This document shows, piece by piece, positions 11,767 to 23,260 of a stretch of DNA of 64,000 nucleotides. A program made the translations under genes and the position numbers. This stretch comes from Euptelea pleiosperma (Eukaryota; Streptophyta; Magnoliopsida; Ranunculales; Eupteleaceae), in contig CM068543.1 in assembly GCA_035048495.1 (NCBI GenBank), forward strand, positions 23,735,751 through 23,799,750. Reading direction: 5' to 3'. Positions within the stretch are counted from its first letter, which is position 1. Each line of letters begins with the position of its first letter. The notes under the pieces are model-generated. The model saw only the letters and a program-made list of their open reading frames with translations, had not been told where the DNA came from and made no database searches.

Positions 11767-12100
11767 TCCAAGATGAGATTAGAGGACACTGACCGTATGG
11801 ATGTCTGTCCAATCCCTAGGTGGATCTATAAACCCAAAATCAACCTGATCAGTGATTTCTAAGCGTTAGTTGAAGTCATTTTCGGTGGTTGATTTTACTT
11901 GTAGGAATTTGAGCATTATTTATCATTATTTCTGTACAAAGATCCAAAGGTTTGAAATCACTAATCGGGGCTGATTTTTGGTTTGTAGGTCCACTTACGG
12001 ATTGGTCAAACATATATTCGGTCAGTGTCCTCTAATAAATTGCCACGTGGTTTAGAATGTGTGTTGTCAGGCAAGTCTTACTCTTCCAAGATGAGATGAC
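11767..12100. mobile_element. foldback-family copy FB-3
   Basis: Left arm: TAGAGGACACTGACCGTATG at 11780, then a segment containing CCCTAGGTGGATCTATAAAC and CAGTGATTTCTAAGCGTT. The right arm is its inverse: AAATCACTAATCGGGGCTGA, TTGTAGGTCCACTTACGG and GGTCAGTGTCCTCTAAT, ending near 12040. The 14-mer TTCCAAGATGAGAT occurs at 11766-11779 and 12084-12097, so host flank may be duplicated or the left end truncated. CCACGTGG sits just outside the right arm. Confidence 0.6.
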
Positions 12101-12585
12101 ATCCAATAAATTGAGATATGCATCATACATGCCTACATGTATGTGTACTTACATACATGTCTGCAATACGGCTCAGGCTCTAAGGACCTCCATTTCTGAC
12201 CCCTCCCAGGAGTTGTGTTCTGGTGGATTTCACGAATCCAACGGTGGTTGAGCGCTGGCAAAAAGTGAAAAAAGTGAATGCCAGCACAGCTCTATCAATC
12301 ACCGTTTGACTATTATTTTCAGATGGGTAGAATCTTTCAAATAGTGAGTCCCATGTGACTCGAATAGGAAAGTGTTTATATTTGTGGGCCAAAGAAGGCC
12401 CGGTAAAAGCTGCTCGGGATGAAAAGTTGATTTTGCAACTGGTCAAAGTTGGAAGAAGGTTTCAAACTGGTCCACACGTTTCTATAAAGTGAACAAATTT
12501 GATCTGTCTTTGTTCCAAGGGAAATGGGTTATCTATTTTCACATTTGAACCTTCTTGTGGGGAAGAAATAGGAGTATCTGGGTAC

Positions 12586-12615
12586 GGGTTTGGGTTTGGG
12601 TTTGGGTTTGGGTTA
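12586..12615 (+). repeat. GGGTTT hexamer microsatellite
   Basis: About five tandem copies of GGGTTT. It resembles, but is not, the plant telomere heptamer TTTAGGG. Confidence 0.8.
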
Positions 12616-12734
12616 AAAAAAAGTCTGTGAACTGGACTGTTAGGATTGTACGATCCATGCATTCTATTTGGGTCCAGTTTTTAGTGTGGTACCCCGTTTT
12701 AAGTGTCAACAAGCAACTAGTTTAAAGGCACACT

Positions 12735-12900
12735 CTTTTTGATGGAGCTGAAGTAGGGCTAGCAATGGATCGGATCAACCAGGAGATCCAATCCGAAAAA
12801 ACTTGGTTCAGAATCTTATTTTCATTATTGGATCGGTACAGATTGATCTCTTATTGGACCAATACTGAATCAAACTCTATTCTGATCCGATAGTGACCCA
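12735..12900 (+). repeat. left member of a widely spaced inverted pair
   Basis: GGGCTAGCAATGGATCGGAT and the following GATCC-rich sequence match, in inverse orientation, about 18640-18765 (CGATCCATTACCAACCC near its end). The pair brackets the Helitron-like array. Confidence 0.4.
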
Positions 12901-12997
12901 ATATTTATACTATATATAATATGTATTATATAGATATATATTTAATTGCATAAAGGTATTTAAATATATGCCACCAGGTATTTTATATATATATATG

Positions 12998-13699
12998 TCT
13001 ATATAACAAAACAGGGAAGTTGTCTCCCCACTTATACCCCCTCTTATCTTTTTGATAAAGAAGGGCTGAGATCTTATCCCCCAAATAGACGGTGGATCTC
13101 AGCCACTCGCACCCGATTTTGACAAACACTTTGTTGGAGAGTGCCGTGGGCACGGGCCACCCAATATCTATATGACAAGTGACAGTAGTTGTCTTATACC
13201 CCCTCTTATCTTATATGACTTCAATAATGAGTGGCTGAGATCCACTATACTTCATATCAATGGCTGAGATTAACTCCCACCCGAATTTGACAAACACTTT
13301 GTCGGAGAGTGTCGCGGGCACGGGCCACCCACACATATAACAAAATTACTCAGTTGTATTCTCTTATCTTATCCTACTTCATAAGATAAAGAGTGGTTGA
13401 GATTAAATCCATCCATCTAAAGTGGACAGTTAGATTTCAGCCACTCAATCCCCCTCATTTATTCATTCACTCCCACTCATTTGATCTCAATTTATTAAAA
13501 TTTTAATTTTAACACCGTTATATTTTGTTATTTCTGTTATTTTTTCATTTTTCCCTCCGTGCGTTACAATCCGTTATAATAGTGGTCATAATGGAAAAAA
13601 GGTAATGCCCTAGTCCGTTATACTGTTTGAGTGCCGAAGGCACCCAATTTTTGCAAATGCTTTTGTCGGAGAGTGCCGTGGGCACGGGCCATTTACTAG
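12998..13699 (+). mobile_element. Helitron-like array, higher-order repeat 1 (units A1, B1, C1)
   Basis: A1 12998-13166, B1 13167-13334 and C1 13335-13699. Units start TCTATATAAC or a close variant. They end in a hairpin GTGCC-GTG-GGCAC, about 10 nt, then CTAG or a decayed form. A shared body contains GGCTGAGATC, GACGGTGGATCTCAGCCACT and TTTTGACAAACACTTTGT. A and B are about 168 bp. C is about 365 bp because it carries an inserted segment (about 13500-13630) related to the AACGGCCGTTATAACG MITE family. No protein is encoded. Confidence 0.7.
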
Positions 13700-14392
13700 T
13701 ATATAACAAAACAGGGAAGTTGTCTCCCCCTCTTATACCCCCTCTTATCTATTTAGACAAAGAAGGGCTAAGATCTTATCCCCCAAATAGATGGTGGATC
13801 TCAGCCATTCACACCTAATTTTGACAAATGCTTTGTTGGAGAGTGCCGTGGGCACTGGCCACCCACTATCTATATAACAAGTGACAGTGGTTGTCTTATA
13901 CCCCTCTTATCTTATATGGCTTCAATAATTAGTGGCTGAGATCCACTATGCTTCGTATCGATAGCTGAGATTAACTCCCACCCGATTTTGACAAACACTT
14001 TGTCGGAAAGTACCGCGGGCACGGGCTACCCGCGCATATAACAAGACAACTCAGTTGTATTCTCTTATTTTATCCATCCATCTAATGTGGACGGTTAGAT
14101 AAAGAGTGGTTGAGATCAAATCCATCGATCTAATGCTGATGGTTAGATTTCAGCCACTCAATCCGCCTCATTTGACCTCAATTTATTCAAAATTTGAATT
14201 TCAACACCGCTATTTTTTGTTATTTCTGTTATTTTACTATTTCTCCCTCTGTGCGTTACTATCCGTTATAACAGCAGTTGTAATGGAAAAAATGGTAACG
14301 CCCCAGTCCGTTATACTGTTTGAGTGCCGAAGGCACCCAATTTTTACAAACGCTTTTGTCGGAGAGTGCCGTGGGCATGGGTCATTTACTAT
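13700..14392 (+). mobile_element. Helitron-like array, higher-order repeat 2 (units A2, B2, C2)
   Basis: A2 13700-13868, B2 13869-14035 and C2 14036-14392. The order is the same as the preceding repeat, and each unit resembles its positional counterpart more than its neighbours. The C2 insert (about 14190-14325) again carries GTTATAACAG and GTCCGTTATACTGTTTG. Confidence 0.7.
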
Positions 14393-14690
14393 TTTATATA
14401 ACAAAACACATTGGTTGTCTCCCTACTTATACCTCCTCTAATCCTCCCCCAAACGGACGGTGGATCTCCACCACTCACCTGATTTTGGCAAATTCTTTGT
14501 CGAGGAGTGCCGATGGCACAGGGCATCCACTAGTATATAACAAAACAGGACTGTTGTCTCCCCCTCTTATCCGACTTCATAAAGGATCGCCGAGGTCTTA
14601 TCACACCAAATGGACGGTTGATCTCAGCCACTCACACCCAATTTTGACAAACGCTTTGTTGATGAGCGCCATGGGCACGGTCACCTACTA
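14393..14690 (+). mobile_element. Helitron-like units A3 and a fourth variant
   Basis: A3 (14393-14533) ends with hairpin GTGCC-GAT-GGCAC and CCACTAG, followed by T. The next unit (14534-14690) ends GCGCCATGGGCACGGTCACC and CTACTA. A compensated hairpin with a changed loop is seen in A3. Confidence 0.6.
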
Positions 14691-14699
14691 TTTACCTAC

Positions 14700-14939
14700 A
14701 TATAAGGAATGAAATGGGTTGGATTTACATATAGCCCAAGGGTCAGGCTCAGGAGCCCCACTTTTTATGCTTCTAGAGCGGTGTTACCATTAAAACGGCC
14801 GTCAAAACGGATTGAAACGGCCAGGGGTAAAAATGGATTTTTATGATTTTAACCAAAAAAAGTGGTGCTGAAATTCAAAATTTAAAATTTGAAATTTAAA
14901 ATTTAAAATTAAAAAAAAATAGAATTTAACGAAAATTTA
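14700..14939. repeat. fragment of the AACGGCCGTT MITE family in the array
   Basis: TTAAAACGGCCGTCAAAACG near 14790, then a run of AAATTTAAAATTTGAAATTT type. This matches, in inverse orientation, the interior of the MITE at 28004-28325. Confidence 0.45.
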
Positions 14940-15090
14940 ATAGTTTTCTTATACCCCTCTTATCTTATATGGATTCAATAATGAGTGGTTGAGATCCACT
15001 ATGCTTCATATCGATGGCTGACATTAACTCCCACCTGATTCTGACAAATACTTTGTCGGAAAGTGCCGCGGGCACGGACCACCCACGCAT
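14940..15090 (+). mobile_element. Helitron-like unit B3, 5' truncated, interrupted by a 2.86-kb insertion
   Basis: Body and hairpin region (GTGCCGCGGGCACGG) match B1/B2 and run into CCACCCACGCAT. The array resumes at 17952 with CGCGTATATCAAGACAACTC, matching the B2-C2 junction at about 14033. Confidence 0.6.
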
Positions 15091-17951
15091 TGAAACTAGG
15101 ATTTTTCCGCGTCGTTGGTTACGGAAACCCTAAAATCAACACATTTGTAATATTATCCGATTATCCTGTAAAATTCAGAGATTCTGTATAGGGATTCGTG
15201 TCGGATATCGATCCGCACTCGGGATTAGTTAGATTAGCGCAATAATGAACATAAAATGATGAAAAATTTGCAGAGACTGTAACTCAATCATACTTAAATA
15301 ATCTTTATTTAACTGAACTTGTCTCTTACAATGCAAATCAGATAAAATTAATTAAACTAGAAAGCATTAAGAGAAATTAGGGTAGAGAGATAAAATGGTT
15401 TAGAGAGAGAAAATAATGGAAAAATGATTCTAGAAAGAGAACCTAGAGAGAGAAAATGATGTAAAGCTAGAGAGAGAAAGTAATATAGAGGAATTTAGAG
15501 AGAATGAACTACCTTTCACACTTACCCAATGAAGAAGGGTCATGGCCACTTGATTAGCCTTGAGATGGATGGAATGGTAGATTAAGTAGTTGTAAGGTGG
15601 TCTGCATTTGGGATGAGCAGGCATGCATGTGATGATGAGGTAATTCAATCGATGATTTGCATGGTAGTGCAAGAGGACATCAAGTTGTTGGAGTTGCTTG
15701 ATGGAGTGGTGGCTTGTTTAGATGCTGCCCGGAGAAGAAGATTCAAGCGTGATGGAGGATAATGGAGAGGAGGATCTTTGGTGGTGCACACGGGCTGGCC
15801 GAGGAGGACCCTACAGTGGAGAGGTGGCGCTAGGTGGCTGCGGTTGGAGAGTTCTCTCCACGTTGCTGTGCATGGACGAAGAGAGACCCGGGGGAGGTGG
15901 CTTCAACCGGTGGTTGCTGTGGAGATGAAACAGCAACGTGGAAGGTGCAGCGGTGTGGAGGGAATCGAGATGGGAGGAGTTGCAGACCGGTGGTAGCTGG
16001 AGGTGGTGAACGGCAGGTTAGAACCAGCAGCAAGCATGTGGGCGAGGCCGTGAAGTTAGCTACCACGTGATGTAGAAGAAGGTGGGCGGCTCAAGATGAA
16101 ATGCAGACCTGCAACTTGGAAGTTGCAGGTCGTCTTGACGAGAACGGTGGTGAGGAGGCTCTAGACGATGCAAAGAAGTGGAGGCCGAACTGATGAGGTA
16201 TTCCCCTCCTCCTTCGTCTTCTTCTTCTTCTTCTTCTTATCTTCCTTTTTTCTGGTTTTGAGAATAACACGGTGAAGAGAGTTGTCGGAAGCAATGAAGC
16301 AAGAGGTTGACAACGTGGAGAGGGAGAAAAGATGAGAGAGGCTAGATGGATCTGGGGACGATCTGACCAGCCACTGGTGTTGCAGGCCGTCCAACAAACG
16401 CAGGTTTGAGAGAGAGATCGCAGGCTGCTGGCGTTAATGGAACTCGCCGGAGTTGCAAGCAAGTTGCAACTCCCGCAATCTTTTTTTCTTTTTTTTTTCA
16501 TTTTTTTTTTTTTTGCTGAATAAGAGGGACCTGAAGGGAGGTGAAATGGGGTTCCCGGATTCTCCAAAACGTGGAGAGGATTAGATGAAAACGTGGGAGA
16601 AGAAGATGGGGGAGAAAAAGGATGGGAGAGAGGCGTGAATGGGAATGAGATTTGGGAGAGATCTCCCTTGCTAAAACCGTTTGAGGGAGGAGAGAGAGCC
16701 CCATAACAAGTAGGGTTTCCTCCTTTATAAGGGACGTGGGGGTCCCTTGATTTCTTCAAAATCGCTTTCTTCAATACCCCAAAAATCTCATCTTTCTAAA
16801 ACATGTTTATTCCCGTTTTTTTTACTTTCAAAGAATATTGGAAATCAATTTTTCATTTAAAATGTATTCCTTGTTAGGCCATACTCCAAAAAAATCTTCT
16901 CTTGTTTTGTAAGTTATTCTTTCCAAAATTTGTTCCCAAAAACATTTTGTTTCTAATTCCCATGTTGCCAACCCATTAGAAAAACTTTCACAATTTATTT
17001 TCAAAATATTTTATTTTTGAAAGTCAATGGACACAACATATCTTAAATGTCCGTCGAAAACCACTTTCCATAAAAGAAATTATGCAACTTTTGTAAAACA
17101 TACCAAAAATGTAAAAATTCTTTTTAGATGCATGCATGTTTCAATCACTCGATTCACTAGGCCCATACTTGGTTCATGATCATGCAACTTGGACTACCTT
17201 AGGTTCATCGGCCCGTCGATTGGTCTACATGATCTAGGTGGTTGATCGGATCGATGATCGGGGAATGAAGATGGATGATCTGATGGTGATCGGACGGTTA
17301 AAAATTGGCCAACATAGTCCATAGGATAGAATGATTGTGGGAGGAGAGTGGATCAGATGATTGATATTGAGGGCAGAGAGAGAATGAGGATTTAGAGAGA
17401 GGAGAGAGAAGATATTACAAAATTAAAGAGAAAACGCTAGCAAAGGGTCTTGAACGCTGGTCTCTGATTAGGTTTTCTGCATGCTTTACCAACTGAGTAA
17501 GTCCTCATCTTATGTTAGTTGATAAGCTTTAATCTCCTTAGTCTCGTCTTTGGGGGCTTGTCTCTCCTTCTATCTTGATTTTCTCTCAATCTTTTCCGAC
17601 TCTGGCTCTTCCCGTCTTTGGCCTACTTCTTGTCTAAGTCCATTGGCTCTTTATGCTTTGATCAAAGGCTCTGGCAGTCAATTGTGGGCCCACAATCCCT
17701 AAAATTCTCCAATCGGGTTTCCTGCGATAAAAGAAGCGCGTAATGAGACTTAATCAGAACGACTTTATATCTAGACTTCCGAAAATGTGTTTAAAGCATG
17801 CAAATATACTATTTCGTCCAGAAAAGTGTGTTCTACGCAACAGAAGAGACTCTTACGTAGAAAAATGGATAATTATAGCATTTTTATATAGAAGAGTATG
17901 ATAACGCTTAGAAGATAATAGTGGAAAATACGCAGTTTTAAGCGAACATCA
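15091..17951. mobile_element. putative solo LTR of 2.86 kb
   Basis: It begins TGAAACTAGG and ends GCGAACATCA, so it has TG...CA ends. It is flanked by CGCAT (15086-15090) and CGCGT (17952-17956), a 5-bp duplication with one mismatch. It cleanly splits a B-C unit pair of the array. No gag-pol, primer site or internal pair of long direct repeats is visible, so a solo LTR (recombined Ty3-type) is likelier than a full element. It contains GAGA-rich stretches, a (TTC)n run at about 16213-16240 and a tRNA-like stretch. The orientation is unknown. Confidence 0.55.
17443..17508 (-). repeat. tRNA-like stretch inside the 2.86-kb insertion
   Basis: On the minus strand TACTCAGTTGGTA (17487-17499, box A-like) and GCGTTCAAGACCC (17445-17457, box B-like) have tRNA-like spacing. 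The stem pairing is poor, so this is a tRNA-derived or SINE-type relic. Confidence 0.35.
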
Positions 17952-18630
17952 CGCGTATATCAAGACAACTCAGTTGTATTCTCTTATCTTATCCATCCAT
18001 CTAATGCGGACGGTTAGATAAAGAGTGGTTGAGATCAAATCCATCGATCTAAAGTGGACGGTTAGATTTCAGCCACTCAATCCACCTCATTCGACCTCAA
18101 TTTATTCAAAATTTAAATTTCAACACCGTTATTTTTTGTTATTTCTATTATTTTCCCATTTCTCCCTCTGTGCATTACAATCCGTTATAATAGAAAAACG
18201 GTAACATCCCAGTCGGTTATACCCTTTGACTGCTAAAGGCACCCAATTTTTGCAAATGATTTTGTCGGAGAGTGCTGTGGGCATGGGCCATTTACTATTC
18301 TATATAACAAAACACATTGGTTGTCTTCCTGCTTATACCTCTTCTTATAAGCATCAACAAAGAAGGGTCGAGATCTAATCTTCCCCCAAATGAACGGTGG
18401 ATCTCCGCTACTCACCTGATTTTGGCAAATTCTTTGTCGAGGAAGTGTCGATGGCACGGGGCACCCACTAGTATGTGATAAGGGAGCTCAATTGTTTCCA
18501 CCTCTTATAGGCTTCAATAAAGAACGGCTGAGATCTTATCCACCGACTGGACAGATGGATCTCAGCCACTCACACCCGATTTTGGCAAATGCTTTGTCAG
18601 GGAGTACCGTGGGCACATGCCACCTACTAG
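17952..18630 (+). mobile_element. Helitron-like units C3, A4 and a terminal unit
   Basis: C3 (17952-18299) has the MITE-type insert at about 18110-18232. A4 (18300-18471) ends with hairpin GTGTC-GAT-GGCAC (one G-U pair) and CCCACTAG followed by T. The last unit (18472-18630) ends GTACCGTGGGCAC and CCTACTAG followed by T. The A-B-C order continues across the LTR insertion. Confidence 0.65.
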
Positions 18631-18639
18631 TTATATACA

Positions 18640-18765
18640 TATGGGATCGGTTCTGGAACTGAATTTTATTGATCCAATCAGGTCCGAATCGATTGGATTT
18701 CTTATCGGATCAGTACCAATATGACTTGAACACGATCCATTACCAACCCTAAGCTGAAGTTAAAG
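18640..18765 (-). repeat. right member of the inverted pair bracketing the array
   Basis: The reverse complement carries GGGTTGGTAATGGATCG, like 12752-12775, then GATCC-rich sequence. The similarity is moderate. Together with 12735-12900 it could be the ends of an older element into which the array inserted. Confidence 0.4.
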
Positions 18766-19449
18766 TAAAAATTAAAAAAAATAGAAAATAATATAGCAAA
18801 ACAGGGGCACGCAAGCGGGCTGGGCTTGATCCAACTTGTTAACCTTCCACAGCCAAACATGATGTTAAGGGCAGGTTCCATTAGCATAGATACAAAATTA
18901 GATACAATTGGATCTTAATAACCATCCATCTATGTTGGACAACCTAAGAAAGGTCCATCCATCGATTTGGTTGACTTTAGATAGAGATCTCCTAGATAGA
19001 ATCAATCACATAGTGCATATTGCATATCCTGAGCGTGACGAATATTGTACATGAAGGCACGACAGGGCAGCTTAGGACTGCAACTCGGGCGGGTTGGGTC
19101 AGGTCAACCCTAGCCCAACCCAACCTTCAAGGCTATGAACTCAACCCAAGGTTGGGCCTATATTTTTCAGCCCAAGCCCAACCCAATCGGGTTGGTCGGG
19201 TAGTCAGATTGGTCGAGTTGGTCAGTTTTTTAATTTTTTTTATTGGTTGGAAAGGTTGCTAAAATTTTTTCATATTAAAATTGCTTATTAGTCAATACAT
19301 TGTTCATTTCCACATCCTGTAAATAATACCACATTAACAAAATATATGTACATTTATATTCATTATTTTTACAAGTTTAATCATATAATAATTACAAGTT
19401 CAAAATTCTCTATATAATTTTGCTCTTATAAATGCCAAATAATTTGCCT

Positions 19450-20340
19450 TCAGTTGCAACCACTCAGAAGAATTTAGTATTCATGTCGTTTTTCAATGCC
19501 CGGTCACAGACCGAATCCGGTTTGCATCACCACTCACCCTTCGATGGGGATCTCACACCTCAGAACAAATTCAAGAATGGCTTCTCACCTTGCTTCAACA
19601 TCCTGTAAATGCTCATGAAGACGATTATTTCATCCAAGCTTATGTGTGTGTGCTCCTCTCTGGCGCCTGTGGTATCTCACAAATAATCATATCCATGGTA
19701 GAACCTCGGGACATCCCCTGACTATTCTCAAAGCCATACCAACCTACATCCTTCCTAATGAAGAGCACAAGGTGGCAGCAAAAACTACAGAAAAATGGTG
19801 TCCCCCATCTTTTGATTTTCTCAAATTAAATACTGATGCATCATGGAAGAAAGAGACCGGGGATGCTAGCTTTGGTTTCATTTTACGTGACTCATCAAAC
19901 TCATGTGTTTTGGCAGGTGGAAAAAGAACATCAACTTGCTTAGCAGAAGAAGCTGAAACTTAGGCCCTGAATTGGGCCCTGCATGCTATCTCCCGATTTA
20001 AAGAAAAAATAATTATCGTCGAAGCTGATGCAAAGCAGATCGTGGGGATAGTCAACCAAAAGTCTTTTGACTTGGGCAGATCATCCGTTGCCTATTTAGC
20101 AGATATCTATCATATATATTCTGCCATCTTTCCATAACATTTCATTTGTATCTGCTCCTAGAGCTTTAAACCATACATCTCATGCTATAACTACAAAAGC
20201 TCTATCCTTTTTTGACCCCCTTTTTTTGGACAAACCCTATTCCCTCTTGGCTTTCGGCCGAACTGGAGGAAGATGGGATCTCTCGATCTGTAGCTTATTG
20301 ATGTTTGTTTTATCTAACTAGTTTGGTTACAAAAAAACAC
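19450..20340 (+). pseudogene. 3' end of a LINE: RNase H-type domain, broken
   Basis: Two overlapping frames together read as the end of a plant L1-type ORF2. Upstream are traces of a zinc-finger-like region (QCPVTDRI). From about 19800 comes an RNase H-like start (FDFLKLNTDASWKKETGDAS, GFILRDSS). After an in-frame stop near 19961, ALNWALHAI and IIIVEADAKQIVGIVNQ continue. It ends in a short A run at about 20331. Frameshifts and stops make it inactive. Confidence 0.7.
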
Positions 20341-21469
20341 AATTGTCAATGGTAAGTTTACAACAGAATGAGATCTACACATTGGCGAAACGCACAGCTT
20401 TAGCCAAGACTAAAATGTACCTCCATTATCAGCAACATAACAATGAGCTTTTCAACTACTCACCTGCTAGTACAGAATTGAAGTCAAGCCATTGGTGTTT
20501 TGATACACCTCTTGCAGTGGGTCGCCTAACTCGCCTCCATGGATTTGTCTCAAGCGTGTATTTGATAATGTGTGTGTGTATGTATATTGTGTGTATGTCG
20601 GGCTCAGGTTGGGTTGAAACCTCAACCCTAGCCCAACCCTATTTGGTTGGGTTGTCAACATCCAGGTCTAATCGCAACCCAACCCTAACCAAAAGTCAGG
20701 TTGAGCCCGCCCAAGTGTTGGAAAAATTTATGACTAATGGGGTCACTTTGAGCATAAATAAAAGTGGGATCCACTTACCTTCTAAGGCGGGTCCATATTG
20801 GTTTTTCATCTCCTTGGTATGGATAATGAGGTTAAATTATTTAACGAAGACCCTTTACGGGTGCATGAAAAATCGACTCTAAACCACTCTACTTGTTATG
20901 TGTACAAGTGAGTAAAGTTTTAGTCCCATATTGGAAAAATACAAAATATGAAACAAGCTTATATATAGAGCTTGTTGCTTGTAGACTTGAAGTGTGAGGT
21001 AAAAGATAAGCCACCACGCGCACACAGTGGCCCATGGGCTCTAAATGGCATTCTGTAACCTCGTTCCAGAAACCTTAATGTGCGCGACGCACATCGCTCG
21101 CATAAGGGAGATGCAAATCTCCACTTTTAAGCCTCACGTGGGTGCGTGAATGACTTAAGTTTTGCTACTTTTATGAATGGGCTGACTTTGGGCTTCGGGC
21201 TTTCCTTTTTAGCTTACGCGAATTCATTGTATTTTACCTTTGGGAATAACTGTTTGACAGTTATTCTAGTTCATTGGATTTGGGAATAACTATCACATAG
21301 TTATTGTGTCAAACACAAGCCTCGATCTATACATATTTTCTAATGAGTTCGTTAATTTATTTTAATTCTACATTATTTGTTCTTCTTATTACTATGAAGC
21401 TATCACTCTGATAACAATCTTAACACAAAACTTTTATTTTTTGTGTGATTAGAATTTCACGAAGAAGAT

Positions 21470-22260
21470 GAATTCTCCATTGAGCAACCAAGAGAAATCT
21501 GAATGATTTAATGGTTCGAATTTTAAGAGTTGGCAACAGAAAATGTTGTTTTATCTGACAAAGTTAAATCTGGCGAAATTTTTCAATGAGGATGCTCATA
21601 TCTAAAAGAGAACGAGACTGACAAAACTACTATTGTGTTGTTAAGGCTTGAAAACATTCTGATTTCCTATGCCGAAATTATATCCTCAACGAATTGGAAA
21701 ATACTTTATGTAGTGTTTATAGTCCAATAACAACTGCAAAGGAATTGTGGGAATCTTTGAATAAAAAATATAAAACAGAAGATGCCAGATTAAAGAAATT
21801 TATTGTCGACAAATTTCTGAATTTTAAAATGACAAATTCTAAAGCAGTAATTAATCAAGTCCAAGATCTTCAAATTATTTTACATGAAATTCATGTAGAA
21901 GGCATGAGTATTAGCGAATCATTTCAAGTGGCATCGATAATTAAAAAATTACCGCCATCCTGAAAAGATTTTAAGAATTATTTGAAGCACAAGCGTAGAG
22001 ATGATTTGATTGTACATTTGAGGATTAAAAAAGACAACATGGATAATGAGAAGAACTCCAAAATAAATAATGTGGATGCAAAGGCCAATATGATGGAGTA
22101 AAGTTCTTCAAAGTTCAAGTTAAAATCTTTCAACAAAAAAAGACAAAATCATAATCAAGGTCTTAAAGGCAAAATGTTTAAAAGGCTCAAGGATAATTAA
22201 TATGTGTGCAACAAACTCGGACATCTAGCCAAGGACTACTGCATATAAGAATCAAGACCC
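21470..22260 (+). pseudogene. Copia gag remnant
   Basis: From ATGAATTCTCC the frame reads NGSNFKSWQQKMLFYLTKLN, then after stops SPITTAKELWESLNKKYKTE and SFQVASIIKKLPPS, the capsid core typical of Copia gag. A degenerate zinc knuckle (YVCNKLGHLAKDYC) lies near 22200. In-frame stops occur at several places. Confidence 0.75.
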
Positions 22261-22339
22261 TACAAAAGATAAATCGGCTTAAGCAAACATGACAAGTAGA
22301 AAATCTTTCAGTCATGGTGTCTCATCTCAACTTGTCAAC

Positions 22340-23260
22340 AATTATATTTGAAGTTAAGTTGGCTAAAAATAACAAGGTGTAGTGGGTGGACACGGGTTCT
22401 ACTAAACACATGTTTCAACAAAGTACTCATTGAATACACAAAGGTGGAACATGACGAACAGTTATTTATATGCAACTCTTCAATTTTAAAAGTTGAACGA
22501 AAATGCAAAGTCTTACTGAAATTCACTTCTGGGAAGGTTCTTACATTAAACAATGTACTTCATGTACCTAATATCCGTAAGAACATTTTATCAAGATCCT
22601 TATTAAGTAAGAAAGGATTTAAATTAGTGTTTGACTCGGATAAGTTTATCTTCACAAAGAAGGGTAATGTTTATGAGAAAAGGGTATCAATATGATGGAT
22701 TATTCAAACTCAATGTAATCATAACTCATAATAATAAAGCTATTTCTTCTTCTGCTTACGTGCTTGAGTTTAATGCTTTACATTATATATTAATGCATGT
22801 TAATTATGGTTCTTTAAAGAAATTAGTAAATTTAGGATTACTACTCAAATTCAAAATTGATAGCAATCATAAGTGTGAGATATGTGTAGAATCTAAGTTT
22901 GTCAAACAACCTTTTTACTCCATACATAGAAGTACTGAACCTCTAAAATTAATCAAAAGTAATCTTTGTGATTTAAAATTTGTTCAATCTTGAGGAAGTA
23001 AAAAGTACTTCATTACGTTCATTGATGATTGCAGTAGATGTTGTTATGTATATTTATTACATAGTAAAGATGAGACAATGGACATGTTTCTCATTTATAA
23101 AAATTGAGGTCGAGAATCAATTAAACAAAAAGATTAAGAATCTCATAACGGACCGAGGTGGTGAATATAAGTCATTACCATTTGATGAGTTTTATGTTTA
23201 ACATGGTATCATTCACAAAACTAGTGCTCCTCATTCACCTTAGTAAAACAAAAAAATAAA
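22340..23260 (+). pseudogene. Copia protease, GAG-pre-integrase and integrase remnant
   Basis: VDTGSTKHM near 22387 is protease-like. VLHVPNIRKNILSRSLLSKK (about 22560) and LEFNALHYILMH belong to the GAG-pre-integrase region. KCEICVESKFVKQPF is the zinc-binding region. NLITDRGGEYKSLPFDEF near 23130 carries the DRGGEY part of the integrase core. Frames are broken by shifts. Confidence 0.7.

Noticed and set aside
12586..12615. interstitial telomere repeat
   Set aside because: The unit is GGGTTT, not the plant heptamer TTTAGGG, and it is only about 30 bp.
16091..16774. 227-codon open frame with a run of ten arginines
   Set aside because: The Arg run is a (TTC)n microsatellite read on the minus strand inside a non-coding putative LTR. 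No domain, and other frames are equally open there.
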